The notes beneath the pieces were generated by a model that made no database searches, was not told the origin of the DNA, and saw only the letters and a list, made by a program, of their open reading frames with translations. Below are positions 9,985 through 37,257 of a DNA stretch of 64,000 bases, piece after piece (the first letter of the stretch is position 1; every line of letters begins with the position of its first letter). The stretch is from Margaritifera margaritifera (Eukaryota > Mollusca > Bivalvia > Unionida > Margaritiferidae). The stretch spans positions 3,325,001 to 3,389,000 of the forward strand of contig JAQPZY010001692.1 of NCBI GenBank assembly GCA_029931535.1, written 5' to 3'. The position numbers and the translations under genes are program-made.

Positions 9985-12425
9985 TATTGTGTTTAAGTTC
10001 AACGGGCAATTTGTTCCAGGTAAGCTGGACCCTGGTACGCAAAAGAACGTTGTCCGTAGGACTTCGTTTTCATAGTGGGAATAATGAGAATACGAGTGTC
10101 GGAAGAAGAGTTTAAGTATCTAGAAGGGATGTACACGTGGGTGAGGTCCGATAGGTATTTTGGACTGGAGGTAGTCAACGAAATGTAGCATAGAGAACAG
10201 ATTTTGTGTTTGATTCTGGAGCGAACAAGTAACCAGTGGAGGGTACATAGCAGGGGGCGCAGTGCTCGGTTCTTGGTACTGTAAGGAGGATCCGAACAGC
10301 TGTGTTTTTAACTTTTTGAAGTTTCTGTAGGAGATACTGAGACGAACCAGATAAAAGAGAATTACAATAGTCCAGTCTAGAGAGTACTAAGGAACACACA
10401 AGTGCTTTAGTGGCATCAACTGAAAGAAAATTGGGAAATCTAGCCGATACGTCTCATGTTGGTTTATTGAAAGAGTACTGTCGAGAGTGACGCCTAGGTT
10501 AAGTACTGACTGTGTGAATTTAATGTTGGTGTTGCTGATACTTATTTTTTGAGGTGAAGGATGGGAATGAGAAGGTCTTTGTGTGGTGATCAGAATGGCT
10601 TCAATTTTATCATCATTCATCTGCAGCTTGTTACATGGTATCCATGACTTCACATCAGTTGGGTGGTTAGATTTATATATTTGGGTGTCATCAGCGCACA
10701 ATTGGTGATACACCGGATGACGATCTGTGACATTTGAGAGGGGCTGGGTGTACAGAATGAAGACAAGGGGTCCAAGAACAGAACCCTGTGGAACACGAAA
10801 ACATAGATCAACTGGGCTGGAATGTTTTCCATTTACGGACATTGTGTCCTGTCGACTAAGTATTCCAAATACATGCTGAAGACGGAAAAGTAATATATCA
10901 TGGTCTATTGTGTCAAATGCTGCAGACAAGTCAAGGAGGGTGAGGACTGCAATCTTTCCACTATCCAAAGTCGAGAGAAGGTCGTTAACTTCTTTCAGAA
11001 GAGCAGTTTCGGTACTGTGGCGAGGGCAATATGCCGACTGTACATTGCTTAAAAGACTATTTAAATTCAGATGAGATACCAGTTCGGACAGAATAACTTT
11101 TTCTGAGATTTTTTACATGAATGGGAGGCTAGAAACAGGGCATATTGTTTTTCTTTTCTTTTTAATCGTTAGGGTCAAGCGTTGGTTTCTTCAACAGAGG
11201 CTTTACAATGGCAGTTTTTAAAAATGATGGGAATTCCCCAGACGAGAGAGAAGTATTAATAACATCGGTTAGTGAAGGCAATATTGAAACTATGCACTCA
11301 AGCAGCAGTGATGTCGGAATCGGATCAAGTTCACACAACTTTACGGCACTCTTCATCAGGATTGTACGTAAGAAATCCGTAGAGACAGGTTCAAATACTG
11401 TTAAAGGTTGCGTTTGAAATTCTGATCTCTAATGGTTTGCACTTTGTCACGGAAGACATTTGCAAACAGGTCCGGAAGTTTGAGCTGGAGCTTTCAGTGA
11501 TTTTAGTACTTAAATAGGCTGATTGCGCTGCATGAACTATGTTTGTAACATTTTTATTAGCGGCTTCATAGATTTGTTTATTAGTAGTAACCCCGGATGA
11601 AAGCCAAAGCCTCCCAGTCTTACGCCGTTCTCTTTAACAGTGCGAAGCTGGTCCCTAGCACTACCATACCATGGAGAATACTTCTGAATGGATACTCTGC
11701 ACTTGGTTGCTGTGGCATGTTTGTCAAGCAATGAACGCAAGCACTTATCAAGTTGTTCTGCTGTAGAAGGTAACAAATATGTTAGGTTTGCTTGGATGTC
11801 ATGCTTAGTTGGGTTCTATTAATCATACGGAGGTTTCTCTTAGTAGCAAACAAAGATGGATGATTAGGAACTGATACGTCAAGATGGCATATGACACAGA
11901 GGTGATCTGATGCAAGTTCATGGGACACCAATGAAGACTGTAGAATATTATTATCAGGTCTATGAAGAATACAGTCTAAAATGTGACCATATTTATGGGT
12001 GGGTTGGCTAACTGACTGACTGAGGTTGAAAACGTGAATGGAATCTAGGAATATTGAAGTGTATGGGGTTCCATGACGGTCAAAGTGAAAATTAAAATCT
12101 CCAAGAATGATCATGCTGCCACCTATCGAATTTCCATGTTCTAGGAGGTTAGGAAACTGTTCCAAAAAGAGAGATTCAGTCAGCTTGTTTTTTCGACTAT
12201 GAGGAGGGCGGTGGAGGCAGAAAAATGGACTGACCTTTGTTCCATTGTGAGGGTGACTTGGACCAGTCAAAACGATATGTGGTCGAAACTGAAGGTTGCA
12301 GCGTAGTTAAGACGGTGGAGTATTGACTTCTTTGCGATGACAGCAATTCCACCTCCGGGGTAGTGGCGGCGGAACGACTTGATAACATTTTGTTCTGATG
12401 CTACAATTTGTTCCAAAGTGACTTT
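9985..12425 (-). mobile_element. CR1/L2-type LINE relic (endonuclease + reverse transcriptase)
   Basis: Minus-strand LINE with domains in the right order. AP endonuclease at 11782-12388 has ILGDFNFHFD and the SDH motif (ELASDHLCVICHL). The linker is at 11537-11776. Reverse transcriptase spans 10387-11356: DPIPTSLL at the start, DLSAAFDTIDHD motif A, VPQGSVLGPLVF motif B, and CADDTQIY motif C, in which the first Tyr of YADD is Cys. The C-terminal part is at 10175-10399 (LSRLDYCNSLL). Frameshifts and stops separate the ORFs, so it is inactive. The 3' end lies near 9990. Confidence 0.85.
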
Positions 12426-12709
12426 ACGATACAAAAATGTTTACTTGTATACAACATTTTTAATCCACAAAGATTTGTACTATTCAGGTACATTTTTAAT
12501 TGCTTAAAATAACTGGTGACAGTATAGCAAAACTCAATTTTGATCTATTTACATTCGATGGAAGTAATTTTGAAACCACATTTATAGTTTATATGCAGAT
12601 TTATAAATAATCCAGATAGTAAACTCTGCTTTTTATCAAACATATGTGAAAACTCTGGTTTCCAGTCCTACCTAAAATTGAATCTACCCAAATATACTGT
12701 ATGAGAATT
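12426..12709 (+). mobile_element. left half of an older LINE split by an insertion
   Basis: Plus-strand sequence with weak coding (around 12645-12700, FQSYLKLNLP in frame). It continues in register after the inserted LINE at 14422-14640. It ends in the 13-bp CTGTATGAGAATT at 12697-12709 that is duplicated at 14422-14434. Confidence 0.55.
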
Positions 12710-14421
12710 GCTTGCAAGCAATTGTTCAGAAGTATATATGTAAATCTCGCGGTAAATGTTACTGTTTATTCATTGATTTTTCAAAAGCTTTTGATCGTGT
12801 ACAACATAATAAACTATGGTTTTTTTCTCTTGTACAAATTGGTATTGATGGAAATATCTTACAAGTTTTAAAAAATATGTATTGTTGCTTAAAAAGCTGT
12901 GTACGAACAGCAAATGGACTAACTAGATATTTTAATTGCAATGTGGGAACAAGACAGGGATGTGTTCTAAGCCCAATTCTTTTTAGTCTTTTTTATTGAT
13001 GATCTAGTTAAAATGTTGCGATCAAAGTGTAATAAGGGTATTTTCATCACAGAGAATATACCAGAAATCTTTGCCTTGTTGTATGCAGAGGATGTGACTA
13101 ATTGTGCAGAAACTGTACGGTTATTGCAACAACAAATCAATATCACAGATGAATTCTGCATTGAAACAGGACTGGAATTTAATCTAGCAAAAACAAAAAA
13201 TAGTAGTCTTTCGAAATGGAGGCTATCTGAGAAACTATGAGCGTTGGCATTATAGAGGCAATCCTATTGAAACGGTGTCTGTCTATAAATACATGGGGTT
13301 GCGCTTCACATCGAGGTTGAGCTGGACTAAGGCAAAAAATACGTTGGCATCACAAGCACTGAATACTGTATCTAGAATTGTTAGATATCAGCAAATATTT
13401 GGAAGATTACATGTACATGATATATTCAAAATATTTGATGCTATGGTGAAACCAGTATTATGTTATGGTTCTCAAATATGGGGGTATGAATATTCACCAG
13501 AAATCGAAGCAATTCAGCACAAATTTTGCAAAAGATATCTTAACGTACCAATTACAGTGAATAACTATGTTAGTTTTGGTGAATGTGGGCGATACCCTCT
13601 AAGTACAATTTATATGTTCAGATGTGTGAAGTACTGGATTAAAATTATACACATGCCGACAAACCGATATCCCTCCCAATGTTATAATATGTTAAAAAAC
13701 CTGGATGATGCAGGCAAAAGGCAAAAGCACATGGGCTAGTAAAGTTCAAAACCTCTTATTCCCCCATGGTTTGGGCTATGCATGGCTAGCACAAGAAATA
13801 GGTGACAGAAACATTTTTCTATCTAAGTTCAGACAACGCTTATTTGATTCCTCGTTTCAGATCTGGTCAAGTAAAATAAGCGAATCTACAATAAATGTTT
13901 ATTAAAACCAGTACAAGTCATTATTGGATATTGAGAAATAGTTAACATTAGATCTACCTTTCATTTTCAGAAAAGAATCGGCACCTTTCCGATGCTCTAA
14001 ACATGATTTAATGATCGAACGAGGAAGACACTCTAAAATTGGAAGATACCTAAGAGTTCGCAAATTATGCCTTAAAGATAATAACAAGGTAGCAGAAGAT
14101 GAGTATGTATATGTAATTCTTATGCCGAGTTAAGACGGAAATATTTCGACGAAATGTATTATATGAACCCGTCTGTAGATAAATTTATATGTCTAATGTC
14201 CACTCAGAAAATAAGCGTAATTATGAATATATCAAAATTACTGTATTTTGCTTTTAAACTAAGAGATAAATTGTTAGAAAGTATCAATCTCAACACCTAA
14301 ATAAGTGTATTTTATAATATTGTTATGGCGCACTGTGTATCTCACTTTGTTCACTTCGATATATATTATGGGCCGGAGGCCTAAAGTACTGAATAAACAT
14401 TCTGTTCTGTTCTGTTCTTTT
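12710..14421 (+). mobile_element. 5'-truncated non-LTR retrotransposon with target-site duplication
   Basis: Reverse-transcriptase coding on the plus strand. CYCLFIDFSKAFDRV is motif A (near 12760-12800), GTRQGCVLSPILFS is motif B (near 12950), and LLYAEDVTNCAE replaces the usual FADD-type motif C, so the active site is altered. The C-terminal region is at 13275-13905 (YKYMGLRF, KPVLCYGSQIWGYE). Frames shift near 12995, 13235 and 13735. The 3' end is a (TTCTG)n tail at 14398-14421. The element is flanked by perfect 13-bp direct repeats (12697-12709 and 14422-14434), the mark of target-primed insertion. The 5' truncation falls inside the reverse transcriptase. Confidence 0.85.
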
Positions 14422-14690
14422 CTGTATGAGAATTAACAAACTTAGGAATTAGCTCAAATGTGCATGAAATTCATGAAATTGAAATTAGAAGATATACTTC
14501 ACCCAAAACATTGCATCAAAATATACCATGCAAAAAATGTAATACAATTGACGATGCGTTATATTTTTGCCGCACTGTGAAATAAATAAAGTGGAAAGAG
14601 TAAGGCTTCTCAAAATCTTTAATATTAGCTATTATTCATGTACAAATTGTATTGTAGTAAAGTAATTACTTCACTCAAAGTCAAAACAGG
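14422..14690 (+). mobile_element. right half of the older LINE (C-terminal Cys-rich end)
   Basis: It continues the frame interrupted at 12709. The conceptual protein includes NVHEIEIRRYTSPKT and CKKCNTIDDALYF, resembling the Cys-rich C-terminus of LINE polyproteins, then NKVERVRLLKIFN. It is degenerate. The parallel region of the inserted LINE (near 13970-14060) looks homologous, so one LINE family member landed inside a relative. Confidence 0.6.
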
Positions 14691-14715
14691 AATGTAACTT
14701 CATATGCTCCTAGGA

Positions 14716-14892
14716 GCCACGATGGCCCTGTTGTTAGCGTGCCGAACGAGTGACCGAAAGGGTGCGGGTTCGAGTCCTAACATCGGATGAGCCCTGGTCG
14801 GGTGTGGCGTTGTATCCTTGGGCAAGGCACTTTACTCCAATTGCCTTGGGATTAAATAACCTTTACGTTTTGATGTTCCGTAAAGCAGCAAA
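14716..14892 (+). mobile_element. tRNA-derived SINE with conserved central domain, copy 1
   Basis: It starts GGAGCCACGATGGCCCTG and has an A-box-like TGTTAGCGTGCC and a B-box GGGTTCGAGTCCTA. A central core CTTGGGCAAGGCACTTTACT follows, typical of several long-lived animal SINE superfamilies, then AAAACC at the end. It shares layout and core with 27405-27580. Confidence 0.75.
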
Positions 14893-16500
14893 ACCAAACT
14901 TTATTTCCAACTGAGTGTTAAAAATGTAATTTATATCGTGCTAATGTTGTCATTAACTACGTTATACTTCCTATAGTGAAACATAATGTAGTAGACTATA
15001 ATATTCATTTCTTTTCCAGGAAAACAACTGTACTTTTCATCTGTGTTGTATATGCCAACAGTTTTTCTTAATAAAGTTATTCGTATGTATACTCATGATA
15101 TAATGTATTGTGAAGTTATAATTCAAGTACCAACTAGAATTCTTGTGTGAAGACAAATATTCAAATATTCAACACAAACTATTTCAAACCTAATGACCTC
15201 ATTCCCGTACTCTTTTAGGGCGTAGATGGATCTATTAATCTGGCTTGGTGTTCATAAAACTAATAAGCATGAGCTTGTACTGTGAATCAAAACTTTGACT
15301 ATCTCTAATGCAATAGCAAGTTTTACAGCAATGAAATTTAGAGAATTATATAAAATTACACTCCTCTTCATTTTCATATTTCCTCTAAGAAAATGATTGT
15401 CTCTAGCATTTAATTACAGAATTTGAATTGTGGGTCCGAGTTTGTGTTTGTACTGTTTTATAACCTCTAGGCCTGCAGATATAATTTCTATTTATGTGAC
15501 ATGCTTGACCTTTGAGACCAATGGCCTTTATCTTGAACACGTTCACTCTTATCTCAAGTCAGAGATTGCTGTGATATCGAATTCGTTCTTCCCCATGCGT
15601 ATGACCAACTTTTGAAACCTCAAAATTAGACGTTCAAATTACATAATGGGGAGAGATGATGCGGGCTTTAAAATAAATTATTAATCGCACTACAAATTAA
15701 TTTTTTTGAGAAACAAAACAAAGCAAAAAATAAAACAACGTAGAACTATGAGAAGCAAAAGTTTGATTTGGATGACTGGGGTATGAAAAGATCTGAAAAA
15801 CCTCCTGGGCTGATCCAGTAAGGTAGGGGATGGACTAAGAATGATTGGAGAGGGGCTGGGGTGGGAATGAGGGTATAAATGCAAATTTGTCGCGAAAAAA
15901 TGTTACGATTTCGTTTTAAAAAAAAGTTACAATCTACATAAAAGATGTGATTCTTTTCACCAAAATGGTAACAATGTTCATGAAAATATATTATTGTTTT
16001 TTTTTTTAATTTGTGTGTGAAAGAAAGTGGACTCATCTTAAGAAGTTTCTTCATTAAAACCCCCTTATATATGTCCAGGGTACACACTACTGAGGTGAAA
16101 AGGTGATCTCTTTTTATTGAAAATTTGGACAGTATTGGCTTAACAAATCTTCGTGAAGACGACAGTTTCTTCACGACAAAGTCATCTAAGTCAACTTCTT
16201 TTTCGTGTGAGCATTTTGTCTTGAAAAACCACTACGCACCCTAGTCACGTTGCTTGATACTTTGTTTCATCATTGCTTGCTTACTTGTCTGTGGTGTAAC
16301 ATTTTAACCTATCTTACGTTAGTTTTGAATCGATGCTTAAGTAGACATGGATCAAAATTGCTGTCCAAGGTTGTAATTTTATTTAAAGTCGCTCAATCAT
16401 TGAATCTAAGGTCCAATGGAATCTTGTGTTCTGTGGAGTTATATCTCGTGTGCGGTCAGTGTCTTGATAAAACGGTTAATGTAATCCGTGTAGCATACAT
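14893..16500. other. non-coding, AT-rich
   Basis: No supported gene. Short random ORFs only (including a minus-strand one at 15746-16174 made of Phe/Lys/Ser-rich sequence). Nothing else recognised. Confidence 0.5.
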
Positions 16501-16544
16501 ATAAACGATAACCAGCCCTTCCTCTGCCGCGGCCACTGAAATCG

Positions 16545-16547
16545 TAT

Positions 16548-16632
<85 letters not shown>
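16545..16632. repeat. (TG)n(AG)n compound microsatellite
   Basis: A TG run of about 28 bp followed by an AG run of about 60 bp, immediately upstream of a degenerate copy of the exon found at 18613. Confidence 0.95.
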
Positions 16633-16633
<1 letters not shown>

Positions 16634-16639
16634 CCTGAA

Positions 16640-16760
16640 AGAAGAACAAAATGCTGTTCAATATAGTTAGTTTATTTTGTTTGCTTGAGGCTTCAAAAAG
16701 CCTTGCTATCATCTATACGATTCGTGTCAAACTGAATGGCAAGTGCAAAGCATAATTTTT
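16640..16760 (+). pseudogene. degenerate duplicate of exon 1 of the secreted 8-Cys gene
   Basis: It aligns with 18605-18725, including the ATG (16652) and the GCTTCAA.AGCCTT and ATTCGTGT.AA..TGAATGG segments. Indels shift the frame after the signal-peptide part. The splice donor that reads TGGTAAGTAC at the real exon is TGGCAAGTGC here, so GT has become GC. No copies of exons 2-5 were seen nearby. It is best read as a partial upstream duplication that has decayed. Confidence 0.7.
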
Positions 16761-16805
16761 AGCTTGGTTTATCTTTTGTCGAGTAGAATTTATTGGCGAT
16801 TCACC

Positions 16806-16807
<2 letters not shown>

Positions 16808-16842
<35 letters not shown>
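16808..16842. repeat. (GA)n microsatellite
   Basis: A pure GA run of about 34 bp. Confidence 0.9.
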
Positions 16843-16845
<3 letters not shown>

Positions 16846-17099
16846 TTTGTGTGTCATGGGCTTAGAGTCCTGGGGACGTGCCCCAACCCACCCCACCCAC
16901 CCAAAAAAAAAAATAAGCGCGAATCAACCAGAACGTTTCCTAGAGTAAGTTTTCTTTACAGTTAGATGGTCAAAAATGTTAAAGTACAGAAGCTTCCGGG
17001 GTGCACCCACCAGGGTTTCTATCCCACAGACCACTTGCTTACGCCCCCATTAAACGATGCTCCTGGATCGCCCCTGGGGAGAGAGAGAGAGAGAGAAAG

Positions 17100-17220
17100 A
17101 ATTATCATACAGGTTAGAGAATTATAATTCGTCCACAACTGAGAATTGAACCTGGGTCCCCGAGTTACGGTACAATCGTTTTGCCTACCCCCATACCCTC
17201 TCAACTAGGCGCACATCTTG
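17100..17220 (-). repeat. fragment of tRNA-like satellite/SINE B
   Basis: Minus-strand match to the unit tandemly repeated at 32.9-34.0 kb. It shares TTATCATACAGGTTAGAGAA and an inverted B-box (GAGAATTGAACC) followed by GAGTTACGG. Confidence 0.6.
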
Positions 17221-17424
17221 TTAAAGGATGGAATTTAGCCGTTAATATAGGCATTCATGCTTGACGACTCAGTAATTAACTCTTCTCTAAATGCATAGTC
17301 ACGCAGAACTACTCCAAAAGAAATCAAGATATACGGAAATTATCATCGTAAGTTACAAATATACATCAGAGTGGAAACTTCTATCCCTATACCCTAGAGA
17401 AGGATGCGTGATAATATGAAGTGA

Positions 17425-17575
17425 AATCTTTAGAACACTATCATACAGGTTACAGAATTATAATTCTTTCCCATCTGAGAATCGAACCCGGGTCTGCGAG
17501 TTACGGCATCCATTGTCTTGCCTGTACGCATCAACCCTCATACCCCCTGGATTTAGCGCATATCCCTATAAATGG
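17425..17575 (-). repeat. second fragment of tRNA-like satellite/SINE B
   Basis: It has the same order of words as the 17.1-kb fragment (TATCATACAGGTTACAGAA, GAATCGAACCCGGGT, GCGAGTTACGGC, TTGCCTGTACGC). The B-box complement is perfect. Confidence 0.65.
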
Positions 17576-18500
17576 AAAATCTATGTTGCATTTTATTTAT
17601 TATATATAGTTTGAAGGAGACATGTTTTATATAATGTCAAGAACAGTAAAGACAATATTTTGTACTGCTACGAAATAAACCGCTTGAAAGTACCGTATTT
17701 ACACTGTCACTTTCGACTGCCATTAGACACTACTTGTGACATGACAAAGTCGGTTGTGTTACTGTACATACATCACACAGAGGACTTGTGATTACAGTAC
17801 ATCCATGCCGAACATAAGAAGCTATTTGCTTACTTGTCAGACATTCCTGGTATTGCAGTTGATATAGGAACAGATGTATTTAACTGTCGGCCCGGATAAA
17901 GCGTGATTCATCTGTTTTCAAGTAATAGTTACAGTGATCACATCGTCTGTTTGCTTTCACTCGGGTAGGAAATCGTCACCAACTTAAACTATTTCCATAA
18001 TCATAAGCCTTTTCGAACTTCATTAACATTTTGCGTATTTATTAAGTTAATATCTATCATACAAATAATCGAGTGAAAATTTTCATGAACTTTCCCTTTA
18101 AAAAATTGGACTTAGACGTTATTGAAGGCATAGCTCTGAAAATGAGAAAACATTGATGAAACGTCGACCAGGAGGACATTATGCTAAGATTTACGAAATC
18201 TTTTTGTTCGAAATTGATAGTTAGAAATCGTGATAAGGCTTCAAGAGATTAAAGTGAACTTGCATCTTCCGACTTTATCTTGAGGATTGGTGACCTGTTG
18301 ACAATTGTTTATGTCTGCGAAAGCTTTTCACATGTAACCTAATTTTTATGTTTATTTTAGAGCCAAATCTTGTTTAAGTATAAATTATCGAAATTGCCCC
18401 GTCCCCAAAGTATGCCATGATGTTGAAGGTTGCTCTGTCCTTGGCCATGGAATCTAAATCTTATCTACCAACACGTTGTGTCCCACGTGCTGTCGATGCT
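17576..18500. other. non-coding stretch upstream of the secreted-protein gene
   Basis: No ORF or repeat with clear identity. It is the 5' flank of the gene starting at 18613. Confidence 0.5.
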
Positions 18501-18515
18501 TTTAATTCTTGTTTC

Positions 18516-18523
18516 TTATATAA
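18516..18523 (+). promoter_or_regulatory. TATA box candidate for the secreted 8-Cys gene
   Basis: TTATATAA about 90 bp upstream of the ATG at 18613, giving room for a ~60-nt 5' leader. The degenerate exon-1 copy at 16.65 kb lacks an equivalent. Confidence 0.45.
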
Positions 18524-18612
18524 CCTTTGAGGATACATACAAACGAGGACCAGTCTATCTTCTGTCTCTAGCCACGTGAAGTGTAGGTGAAGGCGTTATA
18601 GAAAATAACAAA

Positions 18613-25423
<6,811 letters not shown>

Positions 25424-25447
25424 TCAAGACCAGAGTTATTCCTTCTG

Positions 25448-25514
25448 AATAAATGTTATATTTTCTTCGATACTTATTATTTAAAGCTTTATTGATATTG
25501 CCTTTTTTAATAAA
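25448..25514 (+). terminator. polyadenylation signals of the secreted-protein gene
   Basis: AATAAA at 25448-25453, 25 bp after the stop codon, and a second AATAAA at about 25509-25514. Either would end the transcript. Confidence 0.55.
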
Positions 25515-25984
25515 GTTGTCAGAAGGAAAATGATTTGTGGGTTTTCTCTCACATACTTGGTATAAATTTGCTTATATGTGGCCTCCTATTTTGAAATCTA
25601 CGAGATTTTCAAATCAAACAAGCGTGTGAAACAACACATCCGGATTCTTTATTTTCTCTCTTTTCTCTGGCCTTTCAAATACTCCAAAATAGTTTACGAT
25701 TTCATACTACGATTACGTCAAAATAAAAATTTGAAGGGAGAAAAATTGAGAAGTGGTTTCAAAGATTTTCAATGTTTAGTAACAACACCCATATTTGAAG
25801 GCGATCGAAATTATTTGGTTAAACTTGGAAGCCCTTCACGGCAGAATGCTTTCTATCAAATTTGGTCCAATTCTGTTGTGCGGGTTTTGAGAAATGGTAA
25901 AAAGGTTTTATATTTTTAGTAACAGAGCCCATATTTGATTTTAAAAACGAAAATCATCAAGGATATAAAAACTTCACATAACTT
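25515..25984. other. non-coding stretch
   Basis: A 113-codon open frame at 25578-25919 has no domain, and its Phe/Lys/Asn-rich content fits AT-rich random sequence. Nothing else seen. Confidence 0.45.
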
Positions 25985-25985
25985 A

Positions 25986-26471
25986 GTCATTTCATTCATC
26001 AATTTATAATTTCTAACCTGACTGTCGCCAGGAGGTCCCTACCACTCTCAACTTACTGGCGTTTCAAACCAAACGGAAGCTCTCGATGTAAACAAGCAGG
26101 CAGACTGCTCACTGTCCTTTTCTGGTTTCAAGAACAGTCCATTTCAGTAGTAACTGATGTGTCGTCTGTGTCCAATATTTGCAATGTCTAGTATTAATAT
26201 TTCTAAAAAAATTGAACAAATGAAAAGAAGGAACTCTTTCATACATGTGTTCAAACAGATGTAACTCTACATTTATGGAATTATCGAGATTATTAAAGAC
26301 GGTGAACTACATCTCATCTGTGCTTGAAAACACAGACTCGCTCATGTAAATATGGCGACCGTGTTACTAAAGAAACTCCCGTTCGATTCGAAACGTCAAC
26401 AAGTTGACAGTGTTAGGGACCCCCTGGCGACACACAGGTTAGAAATTATAAATTGATGAATGAAATAAAAT
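25986..26471. mobile_element. MITE-like element with ~95-bp terminal inverted repeats
   Basis: 25986-26084 is the inverted counterpart of about 26373-26471 at roughly 80-85% identity. Shared stretches include TTCATTCATCAATTTATAAT, TTTCTAACCTG and GTCGCCAGG.GGTCCCTA. The interior of about 290 bp has no ORF for a transposase. This is the form of a non-autonomous DNA transposon. The superfamily is not determined because the exact ends and target duplication are unclear. Confidence 0.75.
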
Positions 26472-27290
26472 CAGTAGGGGGCTACAAAGAAACGAGAGGG
26501 TGTGTGAATACTATAGTTTCAGTAACGGCAGCAATACCTGATGTAAGATCGGCATTGTCTGCATAAAACGCCTTCATGCCAGGATGCTTTCTGCCAGGTT
26601 TGGCTTAAATTGTCTCTGGTGCTCTTTTTTTTTTTGGGGGTGGGGGGGGGGTGGGTGGGTGGGTGGGTGGGTGTTAAAAATAGCAGTTTTTGACGGACAC
26701 AGGGCACACGACGAACGAGGTATACCATAAATTCATTTGCCCTTATGGCCAGGTGAGCTAAAAATAAAAACTAGCCGAGTATAACATCTTCTACTTCAGT
26801 GTCTTTAGCGCGCTACCTAATTTTCGCGAAAGACTGCTCATAGTACATTTAGGGGAAAAAGGCTCATTCCATTCGGAAAAATAAGTCTGATTCAAGGTAA
26901 AATTTTGCTTCAAAGTTTGCTATAAGCTAAGTTTTGTGAAAAAGATGTAGTACACCCAAAACACTAAAGTTGGAGCTATTTATCTCAACTGGTTTTTTTT
27001 TATCTGAGCATTTCCGATTATTTCAAACACTTCGATCAACTGCTGCAATTCAGATGAGATTTAAAGCTAATGCAGAAAGGCCTGGAGTGATCCAAATGTC
27101 CATGATGTATGATAGTAAAATTGAAATTAATGTAGACATTTGGGTCAGGATGCAAATGTCTGTGTTAATTGATAAATCAGATTTTGCATATAAATATATA
27201 CTTTGTAATGATTATTAAATGCCTATGTGCATTATCAAGTAATGAAGTTTTGAGACAATTTTTAGAGAATGGTGAAAATTCAGCAACTCT
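26472..27290. other. non-coding stretch with G-rich run
   Basis: No gene. A poly-T/poly-G run and (GGGT)n lie at about 26625-26672. The rest is featureless AT-rich DNA. Confidence 0.5.
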
Positions 27291-27293
27291 CCA

Positions 27294-27295
<2 letters not shown>

Positions 27296-27324
<29 letters not shown>

Positions 27325-27346
27325 CTACCCCCCCCCCCCCCCCAAC
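27296..27346. repeat. (CT)n and C-run microsatellite
   Basis: A CT run followed by a run of about 17 C residues. Confidence 0.9.
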
Positions 27347-27401
27347 ATATTTCATCGTTTCATCAATCCCAAGATGGATCTCCTGCATATCGTAATGGAG
27401 A

Positions 27402-27582
27402 CAGGAGCTGCATTGGTTCAGTGGTTAGTGTGCCAGACTTGCGACCAAAAGGGTGCGAGTTCGAATCCTACCATCGGATCAGGCCAGGTCGGCTACTTGG
27501 GCAAGGCACTTCACTCCAGTTGCCTCGGCATAAAATAACCTACTTGTGTTGCTGGGTCGTAAAACACAAAACCAAAACCTAA
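27402..27582 (+). mobile_element. tRNA-derived SINE with conserved central domain, copy 2
   Basis: A-box-like TGGTTCAGTGGTTAG, B-box GAGTTCGAATCCTACC, then the central core CTTGGGCAAGGCACTTCACT and an A-rich end AAAACACAAAACCAAAACC. It shares architecture with the copy at 14.72 kb but differs in detail, so it is an old and independent insertion. Confidence 0.8.
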
Positions 27583-27584
27583 GG

Positions 27585-27892
27585 TGGATCAAAGAGTATA
27601 AAAATGTAAATAAATTGAATACTCGACATACAAGGTGGATCAAAGAGTATAAAAATGTACATAAATCGAATACTCGACATACAAGGTGGATCAAAGAGTA
27701 TAAAAATGTACATAAATTGAATACTCGACATATAAGGTGGATCAAAGAGTATAAAAATGTACATAAATTAAATACTCGACATATAAGGTGGATCAAAGAG
27801 TATAAAAATGTACATAAATTGAATACTCGACATATAAGGTGGATCAAAGAGCATAAAAATGTACATAAATTGAATACTCGACATATAAGTTT
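27585..27892. repeat. 51-bp minisatellite, six copies
   Basis: The unit AAGGTGGATCAAAGAGTATA plus AAAATGTACATAAATTGAATACTCGACATAT repeats six times with about 95% identity. It begins right after the SINE tail. Its 51-bp period keeps frames open on both strands, giving artificial repeat ORFs. It lies beyond the 3' end of the thioesterase gene. Confidence 0.92.
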
Positions 27893-27895
27893 ATT
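27890..27895 (-). terminator. candidate polyadenylation signal for ACOT13
   Basis: Minus-strand AATAAA about 205 bp past the thioesterase stop codon. It lies at the edge of the 51-bp repeat array, so it may be incidental. Confidence 0.3.
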
Positions 27896-28098
27896 TCAAA
27901 AAGCAATTGTGAACAGATTTTCGTGCTACATAAGACAAAAATAGGCACACAATTCATAACAGATTATCAGTAAGTTTTTATCTTTCAAGGGAATTTTACG
28001 CAATGAAATGTCATTAAACGTGTAAATTCAGTAAACACATCAAATCTATGAAATTTTCAATATTTGTTCAAGTATCTAGTACTTTTTAAAAGAATGAG

Positions 28099-37257
<9,159 letters not shown>

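Noticed and set aside
27479..27944. Repeat-protein ORFs on both strands (RWIKEYKNVHKLNTRHI-type units)
   Set aside because: The 51-bp minisatellite has no stop in these frames on either strand. There is no start context or flanking coding sequence.
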